IMG/VR virus record: IMGVR_UViG_3300031957_003032
Span: 1-21,113 of that record
Length of the DNA: 21,113 nt
From: a virus
Reading direction: 5' to 3' (one strand)
This document shows, in pieces, positions 7,209 through 16,025 of the stretch. Position 1 is the stretch's first letter, and the number at the start of each line of letters is the position of its first letter. The notes below the pieces were generated by a model. That model was not told the origin of the DNA. It made no database searches and saw nothing but the letters and a program-made list of their open reading frames with translations. Both the position numbers and the translations under genes were made by a program.

Positions 7209-7648
7209 TATCAGCCTCTGCAGGGTGGTGGCGGCCTTATCTGCCAACGCCCTATGTCTGGCATGGCCGGGATCCGAGCGGCTGGGATTGTTGGGGCGTG
7301 GTGGCCTGGTGCCGCCCGCGCTATTTCGGTCGCCCGGCAGAGGATCACGGCGATCTTTATTCTGCCGAGCGGCCACCTTCTCAGTCGGCGCGGTTCGCCC
7401 TCCAGGCGGATTTGATCGAGTCCCATGTGGCCGCCTGGCATCGTGCTGATCGCGTGCCGGGCAGTGTCGTCCTGTTCAATATCAAAGGCCGCCCCGTACA
7501 TGTCGGCCTTTACATCGGCCAGGGCAGTTTTCTTCACGCCCATGCGCCGGCGCGATACCGGCCGGGCGAACCCGCCACCCATCTTGAGCGCCTGGACGAT
7601 CCTGTCTGGGCTTCCCGCATCGAAGGTTTCTATGACCGCACCGCGTGA
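7205..7648 (+). CDS. NlpC/P60-type tail-tip peptidase (lambda gpK-like)
   Basis: A 147-residue protein. The only reasonable start is TTG 7205, overlapping the DUF1833 stop, with no ribosome binding site, so it probably depends on translational coupling. The catalytic motif is clear: TPYVWHGRDPSGWDCWGVV with Cys29, then His99 in GRPVHVGLYIG and His111 in FLHAH as likely partners. This is the NlpC/P60 papain-like fold that cleaves peptidoglycan stem peptides; in tail tips it helps the tube cross the wall during DNA entry. The domain fills the whole protein, so the JAB domain present in lambda gpK is missing. The end overlaps the tip gene by 17 nt. Confidence 0.8.
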   Translation: MISASAGWWRPYLPTPYVWHGRDPSGWDCWGVVAWCRPRYFGRPAEDHGDLYSAERPPSQSARFALQADLIESHVAAWHRADRVPGSVVLFNIKGRPVHVGLYIGQGSFLHAHAPARYRPGEPATHLERLDDPVWASRIEGFYDRTA

Positions 7649-10600
7649 CGACATCCCGGCGGGCCTTCCCGCGCGCGCCAATCGGCGCGTGACTGTCGCT
7701 CTTCATCCCTTCAATCCTGACTCGGCCAAGACCGGGCTCGCACCCAGCGGCGCGACCATTGCGTCGATCGTGGATCGGGAGGTGGTGGATCCGATCTTGC
7801 GCGCCCATCTTGTTGCCAGCCTCAACGGGGTTGAGATTGATCGGGCAGGGTGGGGTTCTGTCCTGGTCAATGAGGGCGACTACCTACTGCTGCGAGTGCG
7901 TCCTTCGGGCGATAGCGGAGAGAAAGTTCTTCGTACAGTCCTGCAGCTTGCGGTCATCGCTGTAGCCTCATGGGTCGGCGCTGGTGCCGGCGGAATGATT
8001 GCCTCTAGCTTCTGGGCAGCGGCCGCCGCAGCGACCGTCATGGTGGTCGGCAATCTGGCGATCAATGCGCTTGTGCCCCCGCCTCAGCCGGACTTCGGCC
8101 AGTCCGAATTGCCCTCGCCGACCTATTCGGTAGATGGCGCGCGGAACCAGGCCTTGCCCTATCGGCCCATGCCGGTCCTTTTTGGTGAGCATCGCGTTTA
8201 TCCGCCGTTGCAGGGTGCGCCCGTTCAGGAGATCGTCGGCGACGACATCTATCTGCGCTATTTGCTCAATCTTGGGCCCATGCCGCTGGAATATGACGCG
8301 GCCGACATCAAGATCGGCGAGACGGCCATCACTGAATATGAGGGCGTCGAATACGAGATCCGTGCCAAGGATACGGATCCGCCGATCACCCTGTATCGCG
8401 ATGACCCGTATACGGAATCGGTCGGAACCTTGCTCGATGGGGCGGGGTGGGTTTCGCGCACCAGCCAGACCGACACGACCGAGTTGCTGTGTGTTTATTC
8501 CTTCCCGCAAGGCCTGGGTCAGGTCGATGATCAGGGCCGCAACAAGGCGTTGTCTGCCCAGCTCGAAATGCGCTACCGGCCCGCCGGATCCAGCGATGCG
8601 TGGGTCTATGCACGACCTACCGCGCCACAGGGTAATACGGCCGCCACAGCCGGTGGCCGTGATCGTCTGAATTGGTTTGTCGCTGAACCGGATCTGGAAA
8701 ACTGGACTTCCAATCTTCCCGGTGGCACGCAAAGCGGAACGCATACCGAGACCCGGTCGGAACCGGGCAAGCCTTTCCGCGTGGTGCTGCGCGCGGCGGT
8801 GCCGAAGGGGCAATATGATGTCGAGGTGCGCCGCGTGGATAGCGCGGCGGGGGATGGCAAGCAGAAGTTTGACCGTGTGGAATGGGCGGCTCTGCGCTCG
8901 ATCTCGGCGCGCGATCCGATGCCGCTGGACGGCTATGCCTACATGGCCGTCTATGTGAAGGCCTCCGACCAGCTGTCCGGCGTGGTCGATGTCATCAATC
9001 TGGTCCCCAAACGCGTCGCACCGCGCCTGTCATCGGCCATCGCCGATGCGGCGGATCCCGATCTGTCCCTGGTCACGGCCAGTGATTGGACCAGTGAGAC
9101 CGCGACACGGAATGTCGCCGACAATGTGCTGTGTCTCTATCGCGGCGGACACACGCAAAGGCCGCTGGCCGACAGCCGGATTGATTGGCCCGCCTGGGCG
9201 GCGTTCTGGATTTGGTGCCGGGACAATGGCTTCAACGTCGATTACGTGATCGACACGCCCATGACCCGCGCCAAGGCGGCGCAAATGATGTGCGCCACCG
9301 CGCGCGCCCGTCCGATCTGGGTGAATGGCAAGCTGTCGGTCGTCATCGATGGTCTGCGCACGGATGGCGAGCGCCAGCTGTTCACGCCGCGATCGACGCG
9401 CGGTTTCCGGATCCGCAAATCGTTTCCAGGCGAAGTGCATGCCCTGCGCATCACCTTCACCAATCGCGATGAAGGCTATCGCGAAGACGAAATGCTTGTT
9501 TTCGCCGATGGCTATTCCGCAGATGGATCCGAGCCCGGCACCGCGGCCGCGACCTATTACGAGGCCTTTCGCGTCCCGGGTGTGACAGATCCGGACACGG
9601 TCTGGAAAAATGGTCGATTCTGGCTTTACACGGCGATTCTGCAAACCGAGACGGTCGAGTTCGAGGTGGATGTCGAATCCGTTGCCTCGCGCGGCGGCGA
9701 TCTGGTGGCCGTGGCGCACGATGTCATGCTGGTCGGGCTGGGCTCTGGCCGGGTCAAATCTCTCACCATGGATGGGGCTGGCGATGTCACCGCCATCACC
9801 CTCGATGAGGTCGGCGATACATCCAATGGCCAGCTCGTCATGGAAACGGGCAAGACGTATGGCATTCGCTGGCGGCATGTCGAGGAGACCCGCACCGGTT
9901 CGGGCAGCTATCAGGTGTCGGTCGCGGATTCCCTGGCCGTATCTACCGTTCCGGGGGCCGTGACATCGCTGACCCTTCCGTCGCCGGTCGATCCGGCCGA
10001 TGCGCCCAAGGTCGGTGATCTGGTGGCCTTTGGCGAGACCGGCAAGGAAACCGCCCCCATTCTCATAAAGCGGATCCGGCCGGGTCGAAATTTCGACGCG
10101 CGGATCGAGGGTGTCGCTTATGCGCCAGGCCGGCACACGGCCGATAGTGGCACGGTTCCCGCCTTCGACACGCGCATCACCCTGCCGCGTGCGCCCAAAC
10201 CGCCACAGCCGCAGCTGGCGGAGAGCTTCGTCACGGATGACGGGATCTTCGTGCGCTTTGATGTGCCCGAAGCCTTTGCGGAAAACCTGACCGGTTTTCA
10301 GGTGCGCTGGCGCCAGACGCCGGAATCTGGATCCACGGCCCGTTTTGAGCGCTTGCCGGATCTTCGCAGCGATGAACGTGTGGCGCAGCTGCCGCCGGGC
10401 GTTCCCGGGCGGAGCTTTGATATCGAGATCCGCACGATCGGGCCGGACGGTCGCGCGTCGGATCCGTTGCTGGTCACGGAGTTGTCGGCCGCCAATGCGG
10501 TGTCCCAGCCGGCTGGTGTCACCGTCTCGCCGGCGACGTTCACGGGACCGGGCGGCGCCAAGATCCCGGGGCTGTCGGTCGTCTGGACCGCTGTTCCGGA

Positions 10601-13600
10601 TCCACGCATCCCGGAATTGCTGGTCTATGCCAAGGCCCAGGGCGCAGCCGCTTCGGAATATGTGGTCGCAGCCGTCAAGCCGGCGGCCACGGGCTCGGCC
10701 GAGATCCGCGACCTGGTGCCGGGCAAGGCCTATGATATCGGCCTCGCCCTGCGCGATGAGCGCCAGGCCGTCAGCGCACCGCTGGTGGAGAGCCTCAATG
10801 TCACGGTGCCGGATGATCTGGTTTCTTCCGATGCGGTGATTCCGTCTGCCTCGCTCGATGCCACGCGCAACGCCATCAACACTGCGCAAGGCCGCGCCGA
10901 CGCCACGATTGAAGAGGCGGCCGGTGCCCTGGCGGAATCGGCTTCGACCTCGCTGCAGGACTCTCTGCTGAACTGGATCGAGGACCCGACCGGATCGGAT
11001 GGCTGGTTGGCCGATGATGGCGGGTTCATCGTGGGCAAGACGACCGGCTTCAGGGCTTTCTGGCCGACTCTGGACAGTGGCGAGCAGACGACGAAAGTAT
11101 TGTGGTTCCCGAACCGGAAGAATGTGCAGCCGGGCGTGCTGGTGCAGGCGGGCGTGGAGGTCACTGTCGAGGATGCGACCACGAGCCTGGCCCTGGAAGC
11201 GGTCTGGTATGACAGCGCGGGCGACGTGCTTTCGACGGATGAGCTGGATAGCGCGGCCTCTGGCCGACTGTCCGGTATCGAGGCGGCCCCGGCCTCGGCG
11301 GCGGCGGTGCAGTTCCGCCTGGTGCCAACCGCTTCGAGCGCGGCCAAGGGCGGTCTCACGGTCTCCGAACCTCTGGCCGCCTTCGCTCGGCCTGATCAGG
11401 TGGCAGCGGACGCCTATCAGGACCCGCAGTCGGAAGTCATCTCGCGCATCCTGAATATCGAGCGCTCGCTCGGCGCCATGGCGGGCAGCGTCCGGCAACA
11501 GCTGACCGAGAACCGCCGGGCCCGGGCCGTCATCACGACGACGTATGCGACGCAGCTGGGACAGGACGACGCCATCGCGGCGGCGAAGACGGAAGTCCTG
11601 ACTACGGTTTCGGACACCTATGTCACCTCGGCTTATGCGAATTCGACCTTTCAGACCGCGTCGCAGGTCAACTCCTCCATCGCCTCCTATGAATTCGCTG
11701 TCGGCGCGACCACGGATACGATCTCCGGACACGTCAACACGACTGCCGGAGCTGTCGCGGATCTGGAGACGGGCGCCGCCTATTGGGAAACGGTGGTCGA
11801 GGCCTCGGGCAGCAATCCGGCCCTGATCGGAATCTATGCCGGCAAGGACGGCTCGCTGGTCAATCTGGCTGGAGATGCGCTGTATTTCTTCACCACGGTT
11901 GGCGGCACCTCCATCAAGGCCATGGAAGTCGTCTCCGGTGATGTGCGCATCTCTAATGACCTCTACGTCGACAATGAACTGATCATGGATGCCGCCGGCG
12001 CGATGCGCGGCGGTGCGTCCGATTATCTGACCGGAACGGGCTTCTTCCTGGGCTATTCCGGTGGGGCCTATAAACTCGGCGTCGGCGATCCGTCCGGCCA
12101 TCACATGGGCTGGGACGGATCGGCCCTCACGATGACCGGGGACATCGCCATCGCGTTCGGTGCGTCCGGGGCCATCAACATCGGCGATCTGGGCGGCGGG
12201 CGTTCCGGCTTTGAAATCCTGAACGCCTCGGGCGTCGAAGCCTTCTATGCGGACGATACCGGCGCACTTCGTCTGAACGGTGACGCCCTGCCGACGACCC
12301 GTTCGCCGACTGAACCGGTCTCCCCGGCGCCGGGCGAATGGTGGTTCGATACCGGCAATGACATCAACTATCGCTGGAACGGGGTGACCTGGGATAATTG
12401 GGGCACCATCGGCGGGACGTGGGGCGACAATATCGGCGGCATCCCGGCGAACCTGTCCTCGCTGACGGGTTCCGAGGGCATCGAGAACGGTCTGATATCC
12501 ATCGGCGCGGATGGCGCGCTGGCGGGCGCTGGCGGCGGGTCCGTGACTATCTCCGGCCTGGGCTTTGTCGGGGACCTGAACGCCAACTACATCACGAACA
12601 CGAACGAGCTGACCGACGGCGCTGGCCTGGGCAGTTCAGCGGTATGGGGATCGGTTTCGTCCCGACCGGCAAATCTCGCGGCGCTGGGTGGCAGCGAAGG
12701 CATCCTGAATAGCGCCATCTCGGTTTCGGACGCGAACACGTCGAACCTGTTGCGCTATAGCGGCGGCGCAGAGTTCACCGGTGCCACAAACGCCAACTAC
12801 ATCACGAACACCAATGAACTGACCGATGGGGCGGGGCTCGGGAACACGGCGGCATGGGGTAGTGTGTCCGGTCGGCCGACCGAACTGACGGATGGCCGGA
12901 TCGGAACGGGCCTGGATGCATCGGGCATCCTTCAGACGTCCGTCCCGAACGCCTCTCAGATCCCGACCCTGCTGCTGTCCAAGATTTCCGATGCCGGCGC
13001 CCTGGCCGCGAAAAGCACAGTCGGCGATGGCGAGCTGGCTGCCGGCAAGGCGCTCGTCGATACCAATGCGGGCACGCCGACCCCGACCAGTGTGCGCCTG
13101 GTGGTCGATACGACGAACAAGGTCGCCATGCTGGACGATGGCACCAATCTTCTACGGATGTCGCCGGTGGCCACGGAAGATACGGGCGGCGCGCAGACAA
13201 TCGGGCCGCTCGCCGCAAACTTCTATGAAGTGGTCGCGGTGGTGCAGGTAGACGACTGCGACGGAAACACGCTGATCGGCATTGCCGGGTCACAGATCAA
13301 TTACGCCTCTCCGAACAGCGCTAGCGCAGCGACGGTGGACGGCCAATGGGCCGTGATCGTGTCGTCCGTTCTGACTACCGAGGGGAACACCATCAACGGT
13401 ACGCCGGGCGTCAACCAGGTGCTCTTTGCCGGTGCAACCGATGGCCTGCAATACGCCAGTGATGGCGGAAACATTCTGCAAAGCTCGACCGATTTCGATG
13501 CCAACCAATCGCCGAAATATGCTGACCCCGCCGAAGTGACTGCCGGGTCTGGAACCGTTTACGTGCACCTCGGCCTGCGCGTGAACGGAAGCGGTTCCAT

Positions 13601-13643
13601 CTATGCCAGCGGCTGCAAGCTGCGCGTCCCCCGCAACTCGTAA
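7632..13643 (+). CDS. TipJ/gpJ-like tail tip host-specificity protein fused to a tail fibre
   Basis: A 2003-residue protein. ATG 7632 is chosen because GAAGG lies 5 nt upstream and the family N-terminus begins there; in-frame upstream codons fall inside the peptidase gene. Residues about 20-95 look like the beta-grasp (gpI-like) domain often fused to TipJ; about 100-148 are hydrophobic with Gly/Ala, as in other TipJ proteins. About 165-850 is the gpJ-type hub core (PYRPMPVLFGEHRVYPPL onward). Two fibronectin III-like modules follow (about 850-953 and 957-1063), a beta-sandwich (about 1112-1250), a DUF1983-like helical/beta region, then Gly-rich fibre sequence with repeats around residues 1600-1760. 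The C-terminus (about 1815-2003) probably binds the receptor. Lambda gpJ is 1132 residues, so this one is greatly extended. Confidence 0.85.
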   Translation: MTAPRDDIPAGLPARANRRVTVALHPFNPDSAKTGLAPSGATIASIVDREVVDPILRAHLVASLNGVEIDRAGWGSVLVNEGDYLLLRVRPSGDSGEKVLRTVLQLAVIAVASWVGAGAGGMIASSFWAAAAAATVMVVGNLAINALVPPPQPDFGQSELPSPTYSVDGARNQALPYRPMPVLFGEHRVYPPLQGAPVQEIVGDDIYLRYLLNLGPMPLEYDAADIKIGETAITEYEGVEYEIRAKDTDPPITLYRDDPYTESVGTLLDGAGWVSRTSQTDTTELLCVYSFPQGLGQVDDQGRNKALSAQLEMRYRPAGSSDAWVYARPTAPQGNTAATAGGRDRLNWFVAEPDLENWTSNLPGGTQSGTHTETRSEPGKPFRVVLRAAVPKGQYDVEVRRVDSAAGDGKQKFDRVEWAALRSISARDPMPLDGYAYMAVYVKASDQLSGVVDVINLVPKRVAPRLSSAIADAADPDLSLVTASDWTSETATRNVADNVLCLYRGGHTQRPLADSRIDWPAWAAFWIWCRDNGFNVDYVIDTPMTRAKAAQMMCATARARPIWVNGKLSVVIDGLRTDGERQLFTPRSTRGFRIRKSFPGEVHALRITFTNRDEGYREDEMLVFADGYSADGSEPGTAAATYYEAFRVPGVTDPDTVWKNGRFWLYTAILQTETVEFEVDVESVASRGGDLVAVAHDVMLVGLGSGRVKSLTMDGAGDVTAITLDEVGDTSNGQLVMETGKTYGIRWRHVEETRTGSGSYQVSVADSLAVSTVPGAVTSLTLPSPVDPADAPKVGDLVAFGETGKETAPILIKRIRPGRNFDARIEGVAYAPGRHTADSGTVPAFDTRITLPRAPKPPQPQLAESFVTDDGIFVRFDVPEAFAENLTGFQVRWRQTPESGSTARFERLPDLRSDERVAQLPPGVPGRSFDIEIRTIGPDGRASDPLLVTELSAANAVSQPAGVTVSPATFTGPGGAKIPGLSVVWTAVPDPRIPELLVYAKAQGAAASEYVVAAVKPAATGSAEIRDLVPGKAYDIGLALRDERQAVSAPLVESLNVTVPDDLVSSDAVIPSASLDATRNAINTAQGRADATIEEAAGALAESASTSLQDSLLNWIEDPTGSDGWLADDGGFIVGKTTGFRAFWPTLDSGEQTTKVLWFPNRKNVQPGVLVQAGVEVTVEDATTSLALEAVWYDSAGDVLSTDELDSAASGRLSGIEAAPASAAAVQFRLVPTASSAAKGGLTVSEPLAAFARPDQVAADAYQDPQSEVISRILNIERSLGAMAGSVRQQLTENRRARAVITTTYATQLGQDDAIAAAKTEVLTTVSDTYVTSAYANSTFQTASQVNSSIASYEFAVGATTDTISGHVNTTAGAVADLETGAAYWETVVEASGSNPALIGIYAGKDGSLVNLAGDALYFFTTVGGTSIKAMEVVSGDVRISNDLYVDNELIMDAAGAMRGGASDYLTGTGFFLGYSGGAYKLGVGDPSGHHMGWDGSALTMTGDIAIAFGASGAINIGDLGGGRSGFEILNASGVEAFYADDTGALRLNGDALPTTRSPTEPVSPAPGEWWFDTGNDINYRWNGVTWDNWGTIGGTWGDNIGGIPANLSSLTGSEGIENGLISIGADGALAGAGGGSVTISGLGFVGDLNANYITNTNELTDGAGLGSSAVWGSVSSRPANLAALGGSEGILNSAISVSDANTSNLLRYSGGAEFTGATNANYITNTNELTDGAGLGNTAAWGSVSGRPTELTDGRIGTGLDASGILQTSVPNASQIPTLLLSKISDAGALAAKSTVGDGELAAGKALVDTNAGTPTPTSVRLVVDTTNKVAMLDDGTNLLRMSPVATEDTGGAQTIGPLAANFYEVVAVVQVDDCDGNTLIGIAGSQINYASPNSASAATVDGQWAVIVSSVLTTEGNTINGTPGVNQVLFAGATDGLQYASDGGNILQSSTDFDANQSPKYADPAEVTAGSGTVYVHLGLRVNGSGSIYASGCKLRVPRNS
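12581..12880 (+). repeat. Tandem about 70-residue repeat in the fibre part of the tip protein
   Basis: The string NANYITNTNELTDGAGLG occurs twice, beginning at 12581 and 12791, exactly 210 bases (70 codons) apart, each followed by a W-G-S-V-S-(S/G)-R-P segment. The DNA of the two copies differs mostly at third positions, so the protein repeat is older than the last exchange. A looser upstream unit (IPANLSSLTGSEGIENGLI, 74 residues before PANLAALGGSEGILNSAI) suggests a third copy. Such repeats usually form elongated beta-structured fibre shafts. Confidence 0.75.
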
Positions 13644-13658
13644 CAAGGAGCGCCTCTG

Positions 13659-14861
13659 ATGGCGGACGACATCTTTCTCTTCGTGCCCAAGGGCTCCCCG
13701 GCCATTGATACGGGGGTCAGCCCTTCCGTCACCTATGACGACGGGCAGATTCATGCGTTCGACAGCGCGGACAGCGATGAGCTGGCCGCCGCGTCCCGTC
13801 TTCAAACCGGTGGTCAGGCCTTCGATGTCTCGACGCTTCTGGCAGCTGCGACCGGGTTGAGCCTGGGCGGACAGACCAAGTTCGCGGCTGGCAGTGCGGC
13901 GGCACCCTCGATCACGACTACGGGAGACCTCAATACGGGGATCTACTTCCCGGCCTCTGATCAGCTGGCCGCCGCTGTTGGCGGCTCGCTGGGCTGGTTT
14001 CTCGATTCAACCGGTCTCGCGATCGGTCATTCCTCACCGTCCGCTTTGGTGCACGCCTCGAAAGCAGGAGCTTCTCTGCCTGGCATTTTTGAGTCCAACG
14101 CCTCGACCGTTCGCCTGGTTGTCGGCACCACGGCGGCGACGGCGGGGAAGCGCTATTACGGGTTCGGCGCGGCCAGCAGCAATGCGCTGACGATTCAGGC
14201 GCTTTCGGATGCCTACGCATTTGCGCGCAACCTGTTCGGTCTCGAACATGACGGCGGGGCGTCCTTCTACAAGGCCAACTCGACGGTTGGCGCGGTTTGG
14301 GATGCTGCGAACGCGCGGATCGGCATCAACACGACCAGCCCGGATGAGGCCTTGCATGTTCAGGGCAACGGCAAGTTTGGCGACTATGACGGCGCCGCGC
14401 TCTCGGGCTCCGAAACGGGGATGTTCTTTACGGCCGGCGGCTTGTTGTCTGTCAGCCGCTCGGGCAATCCCCCGCTGGGACTACGCCGCCTCGACTCTGA
14501 CGGGTCCATTGCGAGCTTCATTCGCCAGAACACCCAAGTCGGGACCATCTCGGTAACGGGTTCGTTGACCACCTACAACACTACGTCAGACGTGCGCGCG
14601 AAGACGAACATTTCCGCCGCTGGCGATGCTCTTTCCGTGATCCGCTCCATGCCCGTTCGGCAATTCGAGATGCGGGCCGATGGCGCTTTCTTTCCCTTTG
14701 GCTATATCGCGCAGGAGGCCGACTCCTTCGTTCCGCAGATGGTGACGAAGGGTGCCACGGAAGATGATCTGTGGGGCGTTGATCATTCGAAAATCGTTCC
14801 GGCTCTGCACCGGAGCATCCAACAATTGGCCGAGCGCGTGGAAGCGCTCGAAGCCGCATAG
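13659..14861 (+). CDS. Tail fibre with C-terminal Peptidase_S74 self-cleaving chaperone
   Basis: A 400-residue protein starting at ATG 13659, with AAGGAG 8 nt upstream and only 15 nt after the tip gene. The middle holds short fibre motifs seen in many phage fibres: GDLNTGIYFPASDQLAAAVG, GLAIGHSSPSALVHASKAG and ARIGINTTSPDEALHVQGNG. From residue 310 (SDVRAKTNISAAGDAL, then FGYIAQEADSFVPQMV and VDHSKIVPALHRSIQQLAERVEALE) it matches the Peptidase_S74 intramolecular chaperone, which helps the fibre trimerise and then cuts itself off just before the conserved Ser. The mature fibre would be about 309 residues and the released chaperone 91. It is a second receptor-binding candidate. Confidence 0.85.
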   Translation: MADDIFLFVPKGSPAIDTGVSPSVTYDDGQIHAFDSADSDELAAASRLQTGGQAFDVSTLLAAATGLSLGGQTKFAAGSAAAPSITTTGDLNTGIYFPASDQLAAAVGGSLGWFLDSTGLAIGHSSPSALVHASKAGASLPGIFESNASTVRLVVGTTAATAGKRYYGFGAASSNALTIQALSDAYAFARNLFGLEHDGGASFYKANSTVGAVWDAANARIGINTTSPDEALHVQGNGKFGDYDGAALSGSETGMFFTAGGLLSVSRSGNPPLGLRRLDSDGSIASFIRQNTQVGTISVTGSLTTYNTTSDVRAKTNISAAGDALSVIRSMPVRQFEMRADGAFFPFGYIAQEADSFVPQMVTKGATEDDLWGVDHSKIVPALHRSIQQLAERVEALEAA

Positions 14862-14871
14862 GAGAAACCCT

Positions 14872-15210
14872 ATGACCATCACCACCACGATCAATTTCTC
14901 GCCGGTTGATTTCCATACCGTCGGCGGGCTGGCCGGCACGGTTCACACCGTCCACTGGCAATGCATCGCGACCAGCGGCGAAGGCGAGGCAGCCGTCTCC
15001 GAGCGCATCATCGGCACCGAACGCCTGGGTGATCCGAACCCGGACAATTTCGAGGTGGCCATCAGTAATGATGATGACGAGCCCGGCGCTCAGGCGCAGC
15101 GCGCCGGATGGGTTGGCGCTGATCGGGTCGCTGAAATCAAGGCGCAAGCCGAAGCGGCCCTGACCGCGAAACTGGCGCAGATCGAAGCCGCGGCCGGCAC
15201 GATGGCCTGA
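14872..15210 (+). CDS. Small fibre-associated phage protein, unknown function
   Basis: A 112-residue protein starting at ATG 14872, with AGGAGA 6 nt upstream. An upstream in-frame ATG at 14752 is rejected because it lies within the S74 fibre gene and lacks a ribosome binding site. It has a beta-rich N-terminal half (TTTINFSPVDFHTVGG, VHTVHWQCIAT) and ends with an alanine-rich helix (KAQAEAALTAKLAQIEAA). The first part reminds me of small proteins near tail fibre genes in marine phages (DUF7936-like), but the match is weak. Its place 10 nt after the fibre gene suggests a fibre assembly or accessory role, by inference only. Confidence 0.6.
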   Translation: MTITTTINFSPVDFHTVGGLAGTVHTVHWQCIATSGEGEAAVSERIIGTERLGDPNPDNFEVAISNDDDEPGAQAQRAGWVGADRVAEIKAQAEAALTAKLAQIEAAAGTMA

Positions 15211-15225
15211 CCCTTTTTACCTGTT

Positions 15226-15291
15226 CCGGCGCGTTTCGCCGGTTGCCCGCCCTGGCCGTCTGCGGAGACCGGTCGGGGCGGGTGTCTCCGC
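15226..15291 (+). promoter_or_regulatory. Structured 5' leader of the gene at 15324
   Basis: The 113-nt gap between two genes contains several inverted repeats. CCGGCG (15226-15231) pairs with CGCCGG (15237-15242) around a 5-nt loop. GCGGAGAC (15262-15269) pairs perfectly with GTCTCCGC (15284-15291). CCCGCC (15246-15251) could instead pair with GGCGGG (15277-15282), which would interlock with the second stem. No U-tract follows either stem, so this is not a standard terminator. It may set mRNA stability or translation of the next gene; no promoter is obvious. Confidence 0.4.
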
Positions 15292-15323
15292 TCTCCGCAA
15301 CAATCTCCGAAGAGGAACACCTC

Positions 15324-15671
15324 ATGAAGTTCGATTTTGATCAGGTCATCACGGACCTGGACGGCACCCCGATCCGCATTCCCTCCAGCATGGAGCCGGA
15401 CAAGACGACCGGCGAATTGCCCATGGACACCATGACGCTGAAGCGTGTGTGCACCACCGCGCTCACCCAGGCCCTGGAAGGTGACGACAAGGAAACCACG
15501 GCGGACGGGATGCTCGAACGCGACATTCTGGCCCGCCGCATCCATGCCGGCGGCGAGCAGGATCTGACCCCGAATGAACAGGTTCTGCTGCAGGCCCGGG
15601 TTTTCAAGCGCTGGAAGGTCGTCCCGCTGCTCGCCTCCGGCGCCCTGGCCATCCTGAACGCCTCCCAATAA
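15324..15671 (+). CDS. Conserved phage protein of unknown function
   Basis: A 115-residue protein starting at ATG 15324, with AGAGGAA about 7 nt upstream. The opening FDFDQVITDLDGTPI, then MTLKRVCTTALTQALEG and a C-terminal LTPNEQVLLQARVFKRWKVV, resembles small proteins that recur in phages and prophages of several groups, with the plan: short N-terminal strand with (D/E)G-x-P-I, a helix, then a second helical unit. I know of no demonstrated function. It follows a structured leader and precedes another small helical gene, within a block of small unknown genes between the fibre and adhesin genes. Confidence 0.6.
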   Translation: MKFDFDQVITDLDGTPIRIPSSMEPDKTTGELPMDTMTLKRVCTTALTQALEGDDKETTADGMLERDILARRIHAGGEQDLTPNEQVLLQARVFKRWKVVPLLASGALAILNASQ

Positions 15672-15714
15672 GGGCGACCCCCTTTCATCAACTCACGCCA
15701 GGAAAGGAAAACTC

Positions 15715-15954
15715 ATGGCGAATGATCTCGCGGCCAATCAGGCCAAATACGCGAAAGCCGCAGACGAACAGAACCGGGCGGTCGCCGCCAAGGTCGATGA
15801 CCTTCTGACGCAGCTGTCCGAAGCCGTCGGCCTGTTCATGTCGGCCAGCCCGGAACAGACGCAGGGCTGCGTCGCTGCGACGAATATGGCGACGAATGCG
15901 CGCCATCAATTCGATCAGCAAATCAGACCGAAGCTGGCCCCGAAGGCCGACTAG
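15715..15954 (+). CDS. Small helical protein of unknown function
   Basis: A 79-residue protein starting at ATG 15715 with AGGAAAGG upstream. It is almost entirely helical and Ala/Gln/Lys-rich (NQAKYAKAADEQNRAVAAKV), with no membrane segment or signal peptide and a single Cys. It has no family I recognise. It is the last gene before an intrinsic terminator at 15982, so it closes a transcription block that began upstream. Codon use and the ribosome binding site support it as real. Confidence 0.55.
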   Translation: MANDLAANQAKYAKAADEQNRAVAAKVDDLLTQLSEAVGLFMSASPEQTQGCVAATNMATNARHQFDQQIRPKLAPKAD

Positions 15955-15981
15955 GCCCGTCTCGACCGTTGAACTGAAAAG

Positions 15982-16004
15982 GCCCCGCTTCGGCGGGGCT
16001 TTTT
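15982..16004 (+). terminator. Intrinsic terminator with a TTCG loop
   Basis: GCCCCGC (15982-15988), loop TTCG, GCGGGGC (15993-15999), then TTTTT (16000-16004). The 7-bp stem extends further through flanking A-T pairs with the upstream AAAA. It ends the block that includes 15715-15954. The next gene starts only 22 nt after the U-tract, so either readthrough or antitermination must supply its transcript, as no promoter is visible in between. Confidence 0.85.
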
Positions 16005-16025
16005 CATGCCCGAAAGGATGATCCC

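Noticed and set aside
9030-12104. Minus-strand open frame of 1024 codons opposite the tip protein gene
   Set aside because: It is a shadow of GC-rich coding DNA: the sense frame has clear domains and homopolymer-free protein, while the antisense product is Arg/Gly/His-rich with no domains or ribosome binding site.
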